A stretch of 64,000 nt of DNA from Acetobacteraceae bacterium (lineage in GTDB: Bacteria > Pseudomonadota > Alphaproteobacteria > Acetobacterales > Acetobacteraceae), in assembly GCA_027451405.1 (NCBI GenBank), contig DAIDJM010000045.1:1-64000 (forward strand), written 5' to 3'. The notes beneath the pieces were generated by a model. It was not told where the DNA came from and did not search any database. It saw only the letters and a program-made list of their open reading frames with translations. Positions 47,034-55,263 of the stretch are shown here, in pieces. The position numbers were made by a program, and so were the translations under genes. Position 1 is the stretch's first letter; the number at the start of each line of letters is the position of its first letter.

Positions 47034-48407
47034 TTATGTTTCCGGGAAAGAGACCGCCGCGGGAGCGGGCTGGCCCAGAGCAGCCAGCCTGAGCCGCTCT
47101 CTGACCTTCGCGCCGCCCATCAGTGGCATCAGAGCAGCCATCTCGGGGCCTTGGGGCTCACCCGTGAGCGCGAGGCGCAAAGGCTTGAACAGCTGCCGCC
47201 CCGACCGCCCGGTTTGCGCCTTCAGCACCGCGGTCCAGCCGGCGAAACTGGTTTCGTCCCAGGGTTCGGCGGGCAGATGGGCTTCGGCGTCGCGCAGGAA
47301 GTCGGCCTCCCCGGCCAGCGACGGCGGGACGATGTCGCCTTGGGTCACCTGCCACCAGAGTCGGGCCTCGGACAGCAGGTCGAGATTGCTGCGGATGGCG
47401 AGCCAAAAACGCTCGGTCGCCCCCTGCGGGAGACGGTCGCGGACCGCGTCGAAGGGGGCAGCGTGCAGAGCCGCGCGATTGAGAGCCAGCAATTGCGCCA
47501 TGTCGAAGCGGGGAGAAGCGCGGGAGAACGTGGTAAAGTCGAAAGTCCGGGCCAGTTCTTCCGAGGCAACGAGCGCGGGAGAAAGCGAGGTGCCGAGCCG
47601 GGCGAGATAGGCGGCCAGCGCCGCCGGCTCGATGCCGTCATGGCGCAGCGAGCGGAGTGCGAGCGAATCCAGCCGTTTGGAGAGCTTGCCGCCTTCCGTG
47701 TCGGTGAGCAGCGGCAGATGGGCGAGCGCGATCGCGCTGGGATCACCGCCAAGCGCCTGCAGCAGATCGAGCTGCACGCCGGTATTGGTGACGTGATCCT
47801 CGCCGCGGACGATGTGAGTGATGCTTGTTTCGATATCGTCCACGACACTCGTGAAGGTATAGAGTGGCGTGCCGTCGGCGCGGATCAGCACCGGGTCGGA
47901 AACGGCGGTGAGCTTGACCGCGCGCGGCCCGAGTACGAGATCGGTCCAGCGGATTTCACGATCGGAAAGCTTGAAGCGCCAATAAGGCTTTTTCCCCGAT
48001 GCGAGAGCCGCCTCGCGCTGCGCGTCCGTGAGGCGGAGCATGGCGCGGTCATAGACCGGCGGCGCGCCGCGGCGGCGGGCCTGCTCGCGCTTGTATTTGA
48101 GCTCCTCCTCCGTTTCGAAGCAGGGATAAAGCCGGCCCGCTTCACGCAGCCGCGCGGCGGCCGCCTCGTAGCGCAGCAGGCGGTCGCGCTGGCGGAAGGT
48201 TTCCGACCAGGCGATGCCGAGCCACGCAAGATCCTGGGGGATGGCCGCTTCATATTCCGGGCGCGACCGCTCGAGATCGGTGTCGTCGAGCCGGAGCAGA
48301 AGCGAACCGCCATGGCGGCGCGCGAACAGGTGGTTGGCGAGCGCGATGCGCGCATTGCCGACATGCATATAGCCGGTGGGGCTCGGAGCGAAGCGGAGAC
48401 GGACCAT
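47034..48407 (-). CDS. gltX: Glutamyl-tRNA synthetase
   Basis: GluRS charges tRNA-Glu. The 457-residue product has the HIGH-type motif PSPTGYMHVGNARIAL near residue 8, the zinc-region residues in YPCFETEEEL, VRGEDHVTNTGVQ and KLSKR. Alphaproteobacteria often have two gltX genes; this may be either. ATG 48407. Confidence 0.94.
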   Translation of the reverse strand: MVRLRFAPSPTGYMHVGNARIALANHLFARRHGGSLLLRLDDTDLERSRPEYEAAIPQDLAWLGIAWSETFRQRDRLLRYEAAAARLREAGRLYPCFETEEELKYKREQARRRGAPPVYDRAMLRLTDAQREAALASGKKPYWRFKLSDREIRWTDLVLGPRAVKLTAVSDPVLIRADGTPLYTFTSVVDDIETSITHIVRGEDHVTNTGVQLDLLQALGGDPSAIALAHLPLLTDTEGGKLSKRLDSLALRSLRHDGIEPAALAAYLARLGTSLSPALVASEELARTFDFTTFSRASPRFDMAQLLALNRAALHAAPFDAVRDRLPQGATERFWLAIRSNLDLLSEARLWWQVTQGDIVPPSLAGEADFLRDAEAHLPAEPWDETSFAGWTAVLKAQTGRSGRQLFKPLRLALTGEPQGPEMAALMPLMGGAKVRERLRLAALGQPAPAAVSFPET

Positions 48408-48432
48408 GAGGCTGCCTATAGCAGCCTCAGGG

Positions 48433-49422
48433 TCAGCGGCGCAGCGTGGTCAGGGCGCGGGCGAGGCCCGCCGTGCCGAGCAGGAGGGCGGCGGCTGTCA
48501 CCACGTCGCGGTGGCGGCTGGTCCACATCTCCCAGCTCCGCGGGCGCGAGCGGCTGTCGAAGCGGCCATGGGCGGCCCATTCGCCTTGGGCGGGCTCAAA
48601 AAGATTGTCGGGCGAATTCGGCGGCTTGTCGGCATGGGTCAACTGACCGGAATAGCCGGCGCTCGCGAGGTAGCGGTCGAGCAGCCCCGGCGCGAGACGG
48701 CCCGCGATGATGGCCTTGACGGTCGGAAAACCGACCCAGATCTCGCGGCGCCTGTGGGTCGCCGCGAAATGGATTGCGCGCGCCGCGACCTCGGGCTGGA
48801 AGATTGGCGGCACCGGCTGCGGCCGGTGATGCATCTTGTTGCGTGCCCAGTCGAATTGGGGCGTGTTCATCGCCGCGAGATGCACCATGGTGAGATGCAC
48901 GTCGAGCCTGTCGTGCAGGATTTCGGAGCGCAGCGCGTCGAAGAAACCGCGTGCCGCGTATTTGGCGGCGCAATAGACAGATTGGAGCGGGATCGCGCGA
49001 TAGGCGAGCGCCGAGCCGATATTGACGATGGTGCCCCGGTTGCGGGTACGCATGCGGCGAAGCGCCGCCATCGTGCCATGCACCTGGCCGAGATAAGTGA
49101 CTTCAGTGCCGCGACGGAATTCCTCGGCGCTCAGTTTCGCGACCGGTCCGAACACGGTCGCCATCGCGTTGTTCACCCAGACATCGATCGGGCCCAGCCT
49201 GCTCTCGATGGTGTCCGCGGCCCGCTCGATCGCCGCCGCATCGGCGACATCCGCCGAGACCGGACAGGCGCGGCGGCCGAGCGCATGGACCGCGTCGGCC
49301 GCGTCCTCGAGCCGCGCCTCACCGCGCGCGATGATGCCGACATCCCAGCCGCTCCGGGCAAATTTCTCGACCGTGGCACGGCCCACACCGGCGCTGCCGC
49401 CAGTGACCACAACGACGGGCAT
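48433..49422 (-). CDS. Short-chain dehydrogenase/reductase with C-terminal membrane segment
   Basis: The 329-residue product has the NAD(P)-binding VTGGSAGVGRATVEKF, VNNAM, catalytic Ser in NIGSALAYR and YxxxK in VYCAAKYAARGF. The last 25 residues (VVTAAALLLGTAGLARALT) are hydrophobic and may anchor it. It lies two bases after the SMP-30 gene and is likely co-transcribed. GGAGG lies eight bases before the ATG. Confidence 0.88.
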   Translation of the reverse strand: MPVVVVTGGSAGVGRATVEKFARSGWDVGIIARGEARLEDAADAVHALGRRACPVSADVADAAAIERAADTIESRLGPIDVWVNNAMATVFGPVAKLSAEEFRRGTEVTYLGQVHGTMAALRRMRTRNRGTIVNIGSALAYRAIPLQSVYCAAKYAARGFFDALRSEILHDRLDVHLTMVHLAAMNTPQFDWARNKMHHRPQPVPPIFQPEVAARAIHFAATHRRREIWVGFPTVKAIIAGRLAPGLLDRYLASAGYSGQLTHADKPPNSPDNLFEPAQGEWAAHGRFDSRSRPRSWEMWTSRHRDVVTAAALLLGTAGLARALTTLRR

Positions 49423-49423
49423 T

Positions 49424-50326
49424 TCACAAACCTCCCACGCGCGGCTCCTCGAGACCGGGAACGGGCGCCTCCAGGGCGAGCAGATTGCCCTCGGGCGATC
49501 GCGCGCGCTCCTGGGCAGGAACGGGCCAGGCGGCGCTGGTCACGAACAAGGTTTTGCGATCAGGCCCACCGAACGCCGGCATGCTGGGATAGCGCACCGG
49601 CAACGCGACTTCGCGTTCAAGCCGCCCCGTGGGATCGTAACGATGCAGCTTGCCGTGGCCGAAAATCGCGCACCAGTAAAACCCGTCACGATCGACATTC
49701 GCGCCGTCCGGACCGCCTTCACCCACAAGCGACGAAAGATCGGCGAATACGCGGCGTCCCGAGGCAATGCCCCGATCGAAATCATAGTCCCAGACCCAGA
49801 TTTTTTTCTGTTTTGTGTCGGAATGATAGAGGCGGTTGCCGTCGGGACTGAAAGCCGAACCGTTCGAAATCTGAACATCGGGCGTCATGGGCTTCCAGCG
49901 AGCGCCTTGTGCGTAACACCAGAGCGGCGTACCTTTCGGCGCCTCCTCGTTCTGATCGCCGGGGGCGAGCGGCATATACATCGTGCCGGTGAAAAACCGG
50001 CCACGCGGATCGCATCTGCCGTCGTTGAAGAAGAACCGGCGCGGATCGTAAGGCGGCGGCGCCAGGAAGGCGAGCTCGCCGTTATCCAGCGTCAAATGAA
50101 ACAGCCCGGTGCGGAGCGCGACAACCGCGCCTGCTGTCGTCAGTCCGTAACAGCCGATCCAGGCCGGCAACCCCCAGAAACGGTCATCGCCGGTGGCGGG
50201 GTCGAATTCGTGAAAGGATGCCGACCGGACGTCGATCCAGAAGAGGCGTTGGCGGGCGGCGTTCCAGACCGGTGATTCCCCGTTGAGTGCGCTGGAGCGA
50301 AGCGCAACGCGAATATCTTCGGTCAT
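49424..50326 (-). CDS. SMP-30/gluconolactonase family protein
   Basis: SMP-30 enzymes are six-bladed beta-propeller lactonases that open sugar lactones. The 300-residue product has the metal ligand Glu in LNGESPVWNAARQRLFWID, the FFNDGRCDPRGRFFTGTM asparagine/aspartate segment, SNGSAFSPDGNRLYHSD and PDGANVDRDGFYWCAI. These match the family metal-site positions. ATG 50326; the upstream frame runs into the REP-like element. Downstream of an oxidoreductase that could make lactones, so a role in a sugar-oxidation path is likely. Confidence 0.9.
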   Translation of the reverse strand: MTEDIRVALRSSALNGESPVWNAARQRLFWIDVRSASFHEFDPATGDDRFWGLPAWIGCYGLTTAGAVVALRTGLFHLTLDNGELAFLAPPPYDPRRFFFNDGRCDPRGRFFTGTMYMPLAPGDQNEEAPKGTPLWCYAQGARWKPMTPDVQISNGSAFSPDGNRLYHSDTKQKKIWVWDYDFDRGIASGRRVFADLSSLVGEGGPDGANVDRDGFYWCAIFGHGKLHRYDPTGRLEREVALPVRYPSMPAFGGPDRKTLFVTSAAWPVPAQERARSPEGNLLALEAPVPGLEEPRVGGL

Positions 50327-50332
50327 GAACGG

Positions 50333-50394
50333 CGGCTCCGGCAGCCATAGGCTCTGCCTCTGCATTCCGCGGGGGCCGGAAGACCCCATACCCC
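50333..50394 (+). repeat. Dispersed REP-like element, copy C (diverged)
   Basis: It begins GGCTCCGGCAG and has the GGCTCTGCCTCTGCATTCCG segment and a GGGGCC...GACCCC end in the same order as copies A, B and D, with more changes. It lies between the GMC oxidoreductase and SMP-30 genes, inside a probable operon. Confidence 0.6.
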
Positions 50395-50396
50395 GG

Positions 50397-52025
50397 TCAC
50401 AATTCGCCCCGCGCGGCCAGTGCTTTGATCCGGTCGGCGGTCCGGCAGGCGATCGCCTGGATCGTGAGCGAGGGATTCACCCCGCCGACGGTCGGAAACA
50501 CCGACCCGTCGCAGATCCACAAATTGGGAATATCCCACGTCCGGCAGTCGGCGTTCACGACACTCGTGCGCGGATCGTCGCCCATCCGCGCCGTGCCATT
50601 CATGTGGCAGGTGTCGTTGTCCTGATCCCAGATCTCCCGGCAATCGATGGCCTCGAGCGCGCGGCGCATGAAGCCCATGGCATGCCGGATCATAGCGCGG
50701 TCATTGTCACACCAGCTATATTCTACCTTCGGGATACGCAGGCCATATTGGTCGGTGGCATCGTCGAGCGTCACCCGATTGCCCTCCTGCGGCATCATTT
50801 CGCCGACCATTTTAAGACCGACCTGTTGGTTATAGTTCTCCATCTCGCGCATGAGCGCCTCACCCCAAAGCCCGTGCGCGTCAGCCTGCGTTCGCGCCCA
50901 GAGCTGCGGCAGCGGGCCCTGGCTCATATAGGCATAGCCGCCGAAGAAATCCTTGTTATCGTCGTAATTCCAATGTTCCGTCAGCGCCAGTGAAGGCGGG
51001 GCCTTGTAGGCGCGGATCTCCTTCGCTGACAGGCCCCAGACGGCCTGATTCGACTGCACCGTAAAATATTTTCCCACCAAGCCCGAACTGTTCGCCAATC
51101 CCGCCGGATAGCGATCCGTCGCCGAGTTGAGCAGCAGCCGCGGCGTCTCGATGGCGTAGCCGGCAACCACCACATTGCGGGCTTTTTGGAAGTGCCACCC
51201 GCCCCCGCGGTGATAATGCACGCCGGTGACACGGCCATTCCCGTCCACCTCGACGCGGCCGGCCATTGCGTGATCACGGATTTCGGCGCCGGCCGCGACC
51301 GCGCGCGGGATCCAAGTGACGAGCGCGCTTTGCTTCGCGTTCGTCGAACATCCTGTCACGCAAAAGCCCCGATAGACGCAAGGAGGAGCCAAGCCCCGTG
51401 GCGCCGAAAGTGTCGCGATCGGCGTTTCGGTCCAGGATATGCCGAGCGCTTCGCATCCTTCTGCCAAAGCAAGCGCCGCCGCGTTCAACTCATGCGCGCG
51501 ATACGGGTAACGCGGGCGCGGCGGCCCCCAGGGATATTGCAACGGACCCGCGATCTTCAGCGCTTCCTCGACCTCGCGATAATAGTGCCACATTTCGCGC
51601 CAATCGATCGGCCAGTCCGCGCCGTAACCGAGCCACGTGCGCGATTTGAACCATTCCGGACGGAACCGCAGCGACACCATCGCGAAATGGACCGTGCTGC
51701 CGCCCACCGCCCTGCCGGAATTGTTGGAACCGAGCTGCACCGGATTCTCGCCGGCAGTGATGCGATCGTCGGTCCAATAAAGCTTTGTCTGTTCGGCCTC
51801 ATCGGACGCGAAATCCTCCAATGGCCGGAACCACGGGCCGGCATCCAGACCGATGACCGAGAAACCCGCCTCAGCCAATCGGCAAGCGAGCGTGCCTCCC
51901 CCGGCACCAGTGCCGATAATGAGGAAATCGACTGGCTCGCTTTCAGAATATTCGCGCATCGGCACCCATGCGCCGGGGCGGAACACATCGGGTGCGCGGC
52001 CGTTGATGCCGCGGACCGTCACCAT
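50397..52025 (-). CDS. GMC-family FAD oxidoreductase (gluconate 2-dehydrogenase large-subunit-like)
   Basis: The 542-residue product has the FAD motif FLIIGTGAGGGTLACRLAEA (about residues 34-53). A cysteine motif, C216-x5-C222-x3-C226 (CVYRGFCVTGC), follows, and the C-terminal catalytic region has HMNGTARMG and NPSLTIQA. Related membrane-bound sugar dehydrogenases carry such cysteines, in some cases for an Fe-S cluster. No signal peptide is seen. The small subunit gene ends four bases before this ATG. The usual multiheme cytochrome c subunit is absent, so the electron acceptor is unknown. Confidence 0.88.
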   Translation of the reverse strand: MVTVRGINGRAPDVFRPGAWVPMREYSESEPVDFLIIGTGAGGGTLACRLAEAGFSVIGLDAGPWFRPLEDFASDEAEQTKLYWTDDRITAGENPVQLGSNNSGRAVGGSTVHFAMVSLRFRPEWFKSRTWLGYGADWPIDWREMWHYYREVEEALKIAGPLQYPWGPPRPRYPYRAHELNAAALALAEGCEALGISWTETPIATLSAPRGLAPPCVYRGFCVTGCSTNAKQSALVTWIPRAVAAGAEIRDHAMAGRVEVDGNGRVTGVHYHRGGGWHFQKARNVVVAGYAIETPRLLLNSATDRYPAGLANSSGLVGKYFTVQSNQAVWGLSAKEIRAYKAPPSLALTEHWNYDDNKDFFGGYAYMSQGPLPQLWARTQADAHGLWGEALMREMENYNQQVGLKMVGEMMPQEGNRVTLDDATDQYGLRIPKVEYSWCDNDRAMIRHAMGFMRRALEAIDCREIWDQDNDTCHMNGTARMGDDPRTSVVNADCRTWDIPNLWICDGSVFPTVGGVNPSLTIQAIACRTADRIKALAARGEL

Positions 52026-52029
52026 CGGA

Positions 52030-52668
52030 TCATCCGACACGGCGATTCCGCGCCCGGGCGGCCTCCATGTCGCCACGATTTTCCGCGGCTTCCCACGGAT
52101 CACGCGCATCATAGCCCAGCCGCACATAGCCGCGCGGGCTCGCAGGACCGCCCCAACCGATCTCGCTCCACGCGGTAGGGTGCGACCAGTAGGCCATAAC
52201 AATGTCGCTCAGAAGCCGGTGCTTGAAAAATGTTTTCGCCGGCATTTCATCCCACGCCGAGTCATGCGACTCACCAACTTCGATGCGCCGCAAAAGCGCG
52301 TCCTGTTGGTCGGCGGCGAGCTCGTGGAAAGGCCGATGGTGCGACGCCTGGGCTTCGGCATCGATGGCCGCAAGGCCGCGCTGCCAAGCCTCGCGCTCCC
52401 GCGGCATCCCGGGAAACCGGTATCCATCCTGCCGGTCGCGCAGCAGCTTATCGTCGATCAAGGCCGCGACCGGCACCGGCGGTCGCGTGGAGGGTTGCGG
52501 CACGATCCGGGCCGCAATCGCCTCCAGCGTCTCGAATTCCGCTTTGGTCAAAAAGCGCGGCTCGCGGGAAACGGCGAGCCGCTCGTCGATCACCTGACGC
52601 GTCTTCTCGTTCCACGAGGGTGTATGCCGCTTGGCGAGCACATCGTAGCCAGGGTAGCGATCAGGCAT
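52030..52668 (-). CDS. Gluconate 2-dehydrogenase subunit 3 family protein
   Basis: This is the small partner of GMC dehydrogenases. The 212-residue product has FLTKAEFETLEAIAARIVPQ, PVPVAALIDDKLL and a C-terminal YWSHPTAWSEIGWGGPASPRGY segment typical of the family. The Tat signal peptide found in periplasmic versions is not visible, so the complex may face the cytoplasm. Start chosen at 52668 because GGAGGA lies eight bases upstream; an ATG two codons earlier is too close to it. Confidence 0.84.
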   Translation of the reverse strand: MPDRYPGYDVLAKRHTPSWNEKTRQVIDERLAVSREPRFLTKAEFETLEAIAARIVPQPSTRPPVPVAALIDDKLLRDRQDGYRFPGMPREREAWQRGLAAIDAEAQASHHRPFHELAADQQDALLRRIEVGESHDSAWDEMPAKTFFKHRLLSDIVMAYWSHPTAWSEIGWGGPASPRGYVRLGYDARDPWEAAENRGDMEAARARNRRVG

Positions 52669-53578
52669 CGCCATGTTCCTCCAGCAAACGGAGGCTTGCG
52701 AGGCCAGCGAGAGCAAGGCCCGTAAAACTTGGGGGCGCGGGAAGAGGGGGCCCGTTCAGTATGTTCTGGCTCCAATTGCGCCAGCCACCCATGTTTCGCT
52801 GCACACCGAATGCGTGGAAACCCACGCCGATCAAACCCAGCGCCGCCACGACGCGCATCCCAACGCGGGCGAGTCGCCGCTCCCGCATCCCCGAACGAGC
52901 GGCCTCGCGCAGTAACAGCAGGCCGCCCGCCGGCGGAATCGTGACCGGGGCGAACATGAAAGGATCGTGGTAGGCGCCGCGGAAATGCAGCAGGCCCGCC
53001 TCGCCTGCAGTGCCCAGCAAACCGATTCCGGAGACCGCCGCCATGGCGCGTCCGGCACGCAGACCCAGCACACGGGCGCGACCCGGCTTGTTGTCACGCA
53101 CCCGTTCGGAAGCGCTGCCGAGCAGACCAGACAGCAGAATCGCCCAAGGCGCCCCGATGGGCGCGCCGTAGAAGAAATTCTGCCATGCAACGCGGCCGGG
53201 CCGCTTCAACACATTATAGCTGTGGAACAGGAAGCCAGCGAGCCCCGCCAACGCGCCGGCCCCGTAGACGATTTCCCGCATGCGGTGGGCAGCCGGGCGC
53301 CGATCGGCGGTGCCGTGCGCGCTTACCCCAAGCGTGAGCGCCGAGACGATCAGCGGCGTGACCATCGCGGGATTCTTGAAGGATCCACGGTAATGCTCGA
53401 GCGCGCTGTCCAGCAGGACTGAAAGGGCGAGCGTGCCCGACGCGGTGTTGAGCCGCCGCGCGGCGCGCACCGTGGCGTCACGCCGGTAGTCCGGCTCCCG
53501 GCGCAGGATGGGCTTCGCTATGTCGGCGCCGCTCCGGAGAGCGGAAAGCGGATGAGCGACAGCGGCGCGGGTCTTCAT
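52661..53578 (-). CDS. Multi-pass membrane protein, function unknown
   Basis: The 305-residue product has about six to eight hydrophobic segments (for example LIVSALTLGVSA, GAGALAGLAGFLFHSY, MAAVSGIGLLGTAGEAGLL, VVAALGLIGVGFHAFGV). It has few charged residues in them but several histidines within or next to them, and it ends MGGWRNWSQNILNGPP-LPAPP before a last helix. I do not recognise the family. It overlaps the enolase-type gene (ATGA) and the subunit-3 gene, so it is tightly coupled to both. It takes the place where a cytochrome subunit would be expected; a role in electron transfer from the GMC enzyme is a guess. Confidence 0.72.
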   Translation of the reverse strand: MKTRAAVAHPLSALRSGADIAKPILRREPDYRRDATVRAARRLNTASGTLALSVLLDSALEHYRGSFKNPAMVTPLIVSALTLGVSAHGTADRRPAAHRMREIVYGAGALAGLAGFLFHSYNVLKRPGRVAWQNFFYGAPIGAPWAILLSGLLGSASERVRDNKPGRARVLGLRAGRAMAAVSGIGLLGTAGEAGLLHFRGAYHDPFMFAPVTIPPAGGLLLLREAARSGMRERRLARVGMRVVAALGLIGVGFHAFGVQRNMGGWRNWSQNILNGPPLPAPPSFTGLALAGLASLRLLEEHGDA

Positions 53579-54669
53579 GCCGCAAACCGCATCGCATCGG
53601 CCTGCTTCAGCTCGATGCCTATGCCCGGGCGGGAGAGATCGGGCGTTATGACGCCGTCATGCGCGATGGCGGCGCCATCGAACAGCATCGACTCGATCCG
53701 CACGTGGTCGTGGAAATATTCGAGATTGCGCAGGCGCGTGACGGCACAGGCTGGGTGGCGGTGAAGCGAAGGCGCGCAGTGCCCGGAAAGATCGGTGTGG
53801 TGCGCCTCGCAAAGGGCGCCCGCCGCCAGAAAACCGCTGATGCCGAAGCAGCGCGTGGCATCGACCTGCTGCACATCTACGGCACCGCACTCGAGGGTGC
53901 GCCGTACAGTGTCGAGGTCGTAAGAATACTCACCGGCCGCGATGTCCATACCGGCGGGTCCTCGATCACGCATCAGCCGCAAGCCCGCGATATCGTCGCT
54001 CGAGACCGGCTCTTCGAACCAGGTAACGCCCTCGCCGGCGCAGAACTCGGCGAAGCTGAGCGCCGCCTTACGTTCGAAGGCGCCATTAGCGTCGACGAAA
54101 AGCGACACGTCGCCAATGGCAGCACGCGCTGCCTTGACGCGCTCACGATTCCGCGGCGCGTCTTCGCCGACCTTCATCTTCACGGCGCGGCAGCCATGCT
54201 TTTCGATCCAGCCCGACAACTGGCTCTGAAGCCGCGCATTGTCGTAGCTCGTGAAACCGCCGCTGCCATAGACCTCCGCGGCGGGGCGAACCTGGCCAAG
54301 CAGACGCACCAACGGCAGATCGAGCAATTTGGCCTTGAGATCCCACAGCGCGGAATCCACAGCAGCCATAGCGGTGGCTGCAAGCCCGTCGCGGCCGAGA
54401 TTCCGCACATGCCGCTGCATCTGGAGCAGCGCCGCAGGGATGTCGAAGGCACTCAAGCCGCAGAGGAGCGGCGCCAATTTGTCCGCAATCAGCGCCGCGT
54501 TCGTGGCGTCGCTATAGGTATAGCCGAGTCCGCACGTCTCGGCAGCCTCCACATGCACGATGACAATCGTCGTTTCTTTCCACGCGAGCGTACCGTCGGA
54601 CTCCGGAGCGTCCGTCGGGATGGTATAAGAGGCCGGCGTCACGCGAGTGATTTTCGCATCCGACATCAT
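53575..54669 (-). CDS. Enolase-superfamily protein, mandelate racemase/muconate lactonizing group
   Basis: The 364-residue product has the N-terminal capping domain and a barrel with the lysine motif AVKMKVG (K-x-K). The metal ligands are in LFVDANGAF (Asp), TWFEEPVSSDD (Glu) and IAAGEYSYD (Glu). A possible acid/base His lies in DLSGHCAPSLHRHPA. Members dehydrate sugar acids, racemise or cycloisomerise. Which applies here is unknown; the neighbouring lactonase and dehydrogenase favour a sugar-acid dehydratase. It starts the operon (ATG 54669). Confidence 0.86.
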   Translation of the reverse strand: MMSDAKITRVTPASYTIPTDAPESDGTLAWKETTIVIVHVEAAETCGLGYTYSDATNAALIADKLAPLLCGLSAFDIPAALLQMQRHVRNLGRDGLAATAMAAVDSALWDLKAKLLDLPLVRLLGQVRPAAEVYGSGGFTSYDNARLQSQLSGWIEKHGCRAVKMKVGEDAPRNRERVKAARAAIGDVSLFVDANGAFERKAALSFAEFCAGEGVTWFEEPVSSDDIAGLRLMRDRGPAGMDIAAGEYSYDLDTVRRTLECGAVDVQQVDATRCFGISGFLAAGALCEAHHTDLSGHCAPSLHRHPACAVTRLRNLEYFHDHVRIESMLFDGAAIAHDGVITPDLSRPGIGIELKQADAMRFAA

Positions 54670-54776
54670 GTCGTGCGCCCTTCTTCTTCGCTGCCTCGTC
54701 TCCGACCTTAACCGACGGCACGGCCTGCCGTTCGCGGCCCTCGCGATTTTTCGTGCCGGCTGCCTGGACCCGGCCG

Positions 54777-55130
54777 CTACTTTGGGCAGAGCCGTACCCG
54801 CTCGCCATGTCCGACACCATTGACGCGTTCAACGAAACAGTCACGGTTTGAAATGCCGGCAGGTGCGCCGCCATGGATGTCGGGCTTGTCGATCTGACTC
54901 GCCTTGATGAACCCCTCGCTGCCGTCGAACTGGATTTTACACCAGTCGCCCTGACAGTTTTGCACTTCCACAGAGCTGCGCGGCTCGATCTCATCCAAGA
55001 CCGCATAGTTTTCGCCGGGACCGGCTCGAAGATAGACGGTCCAGTTCAGCATCGCCGTTTTCGCGAATGCCGGGCCGCCTATGAGAAGGCCGGTCCCGAT
55101 CACCAGCATTTGCGTCGTATTCCGATGCAT
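54777..55130 (-). CDS. Small periplasmic SH3-domain protein, divergent from pufL
   Basis: The 117-residue product has a signal peptide (MLVIGTGLLIGGPAFA). A bacterial SH3b domain follows (TVYLRAGPGENYAVLDEIEP, VEVQNCQGDWCKIQFDGSEG, FIKASQID) and then a tail with two cysteines. SH3b domains often bind cell wall or proteins in the periplasm. It faces the reaction-centre operon across a 133-bp gap holding a PpsR-like palindrome 18 bases before its ATG, so the two may be co-regulated. Role unknown. Confidence 0.8.
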   Translation of the reverse strand: MHRNTTQMLVIGTGLLIGGPAFAKTAMLNWTVYLRAGPGENYAVLDEIEPRSSVEVQNCQGDWCKIQFDGSEGFIKASQIDKPDIHGGAPAGISNRDCFVERVNGVGHGERVRLCPK

Positions 55131-55147
55131 ATTGAGGCTCCACTCCC

Positions 55148-55169
55148 GCTGTCCGATATTTCTGACAGC
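55148..55169. promoter_or_regulatory. PpsR/CrtJ-like operator, TGT-N12-ACA
   Basis: GCTGTC (55148-55153) and GACAGC (55164-55169) are perfect 6-bp arms. Inside them TGT (55150-55152) and ACA (55165-55167) are separated by exactly 12 bases, the known PpsR/CrtJ recognition rule in purple bacteria. It is 95 bases before the pufL ATG and in the leader of the divergent SH3 gene. No second copy is visible in the gap. Confidence 0.6.
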
Positions 55170-55263
55170 AGTCACGTAAACTCAACTGGACAGAGCACGT
55201 TCCCGTATCACATTCGTGGAAGCCCGAGAACGTTGTTCGCAAACGCGTGAGGAGCATCCGGCC

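Noticed and set aside
55216-55263. Upstream start for pufL giving 16 extra residues
   Set aside because: The family N-terminus begins at 55264 and a GAGGAG ribosome site lies before it.
55131-55263. Possible small pufB/pufA genes before pufL
   Set aside because: The gap of 133 bases is too short for two LH1 genes, and no frame shows the LH1 His-containing helix.
55170-55263. A sigma-70 promoter for pufL
   Set aside because: TGGACA and CTGACA occur, but no -10 box at 16-18 bases is convincing.
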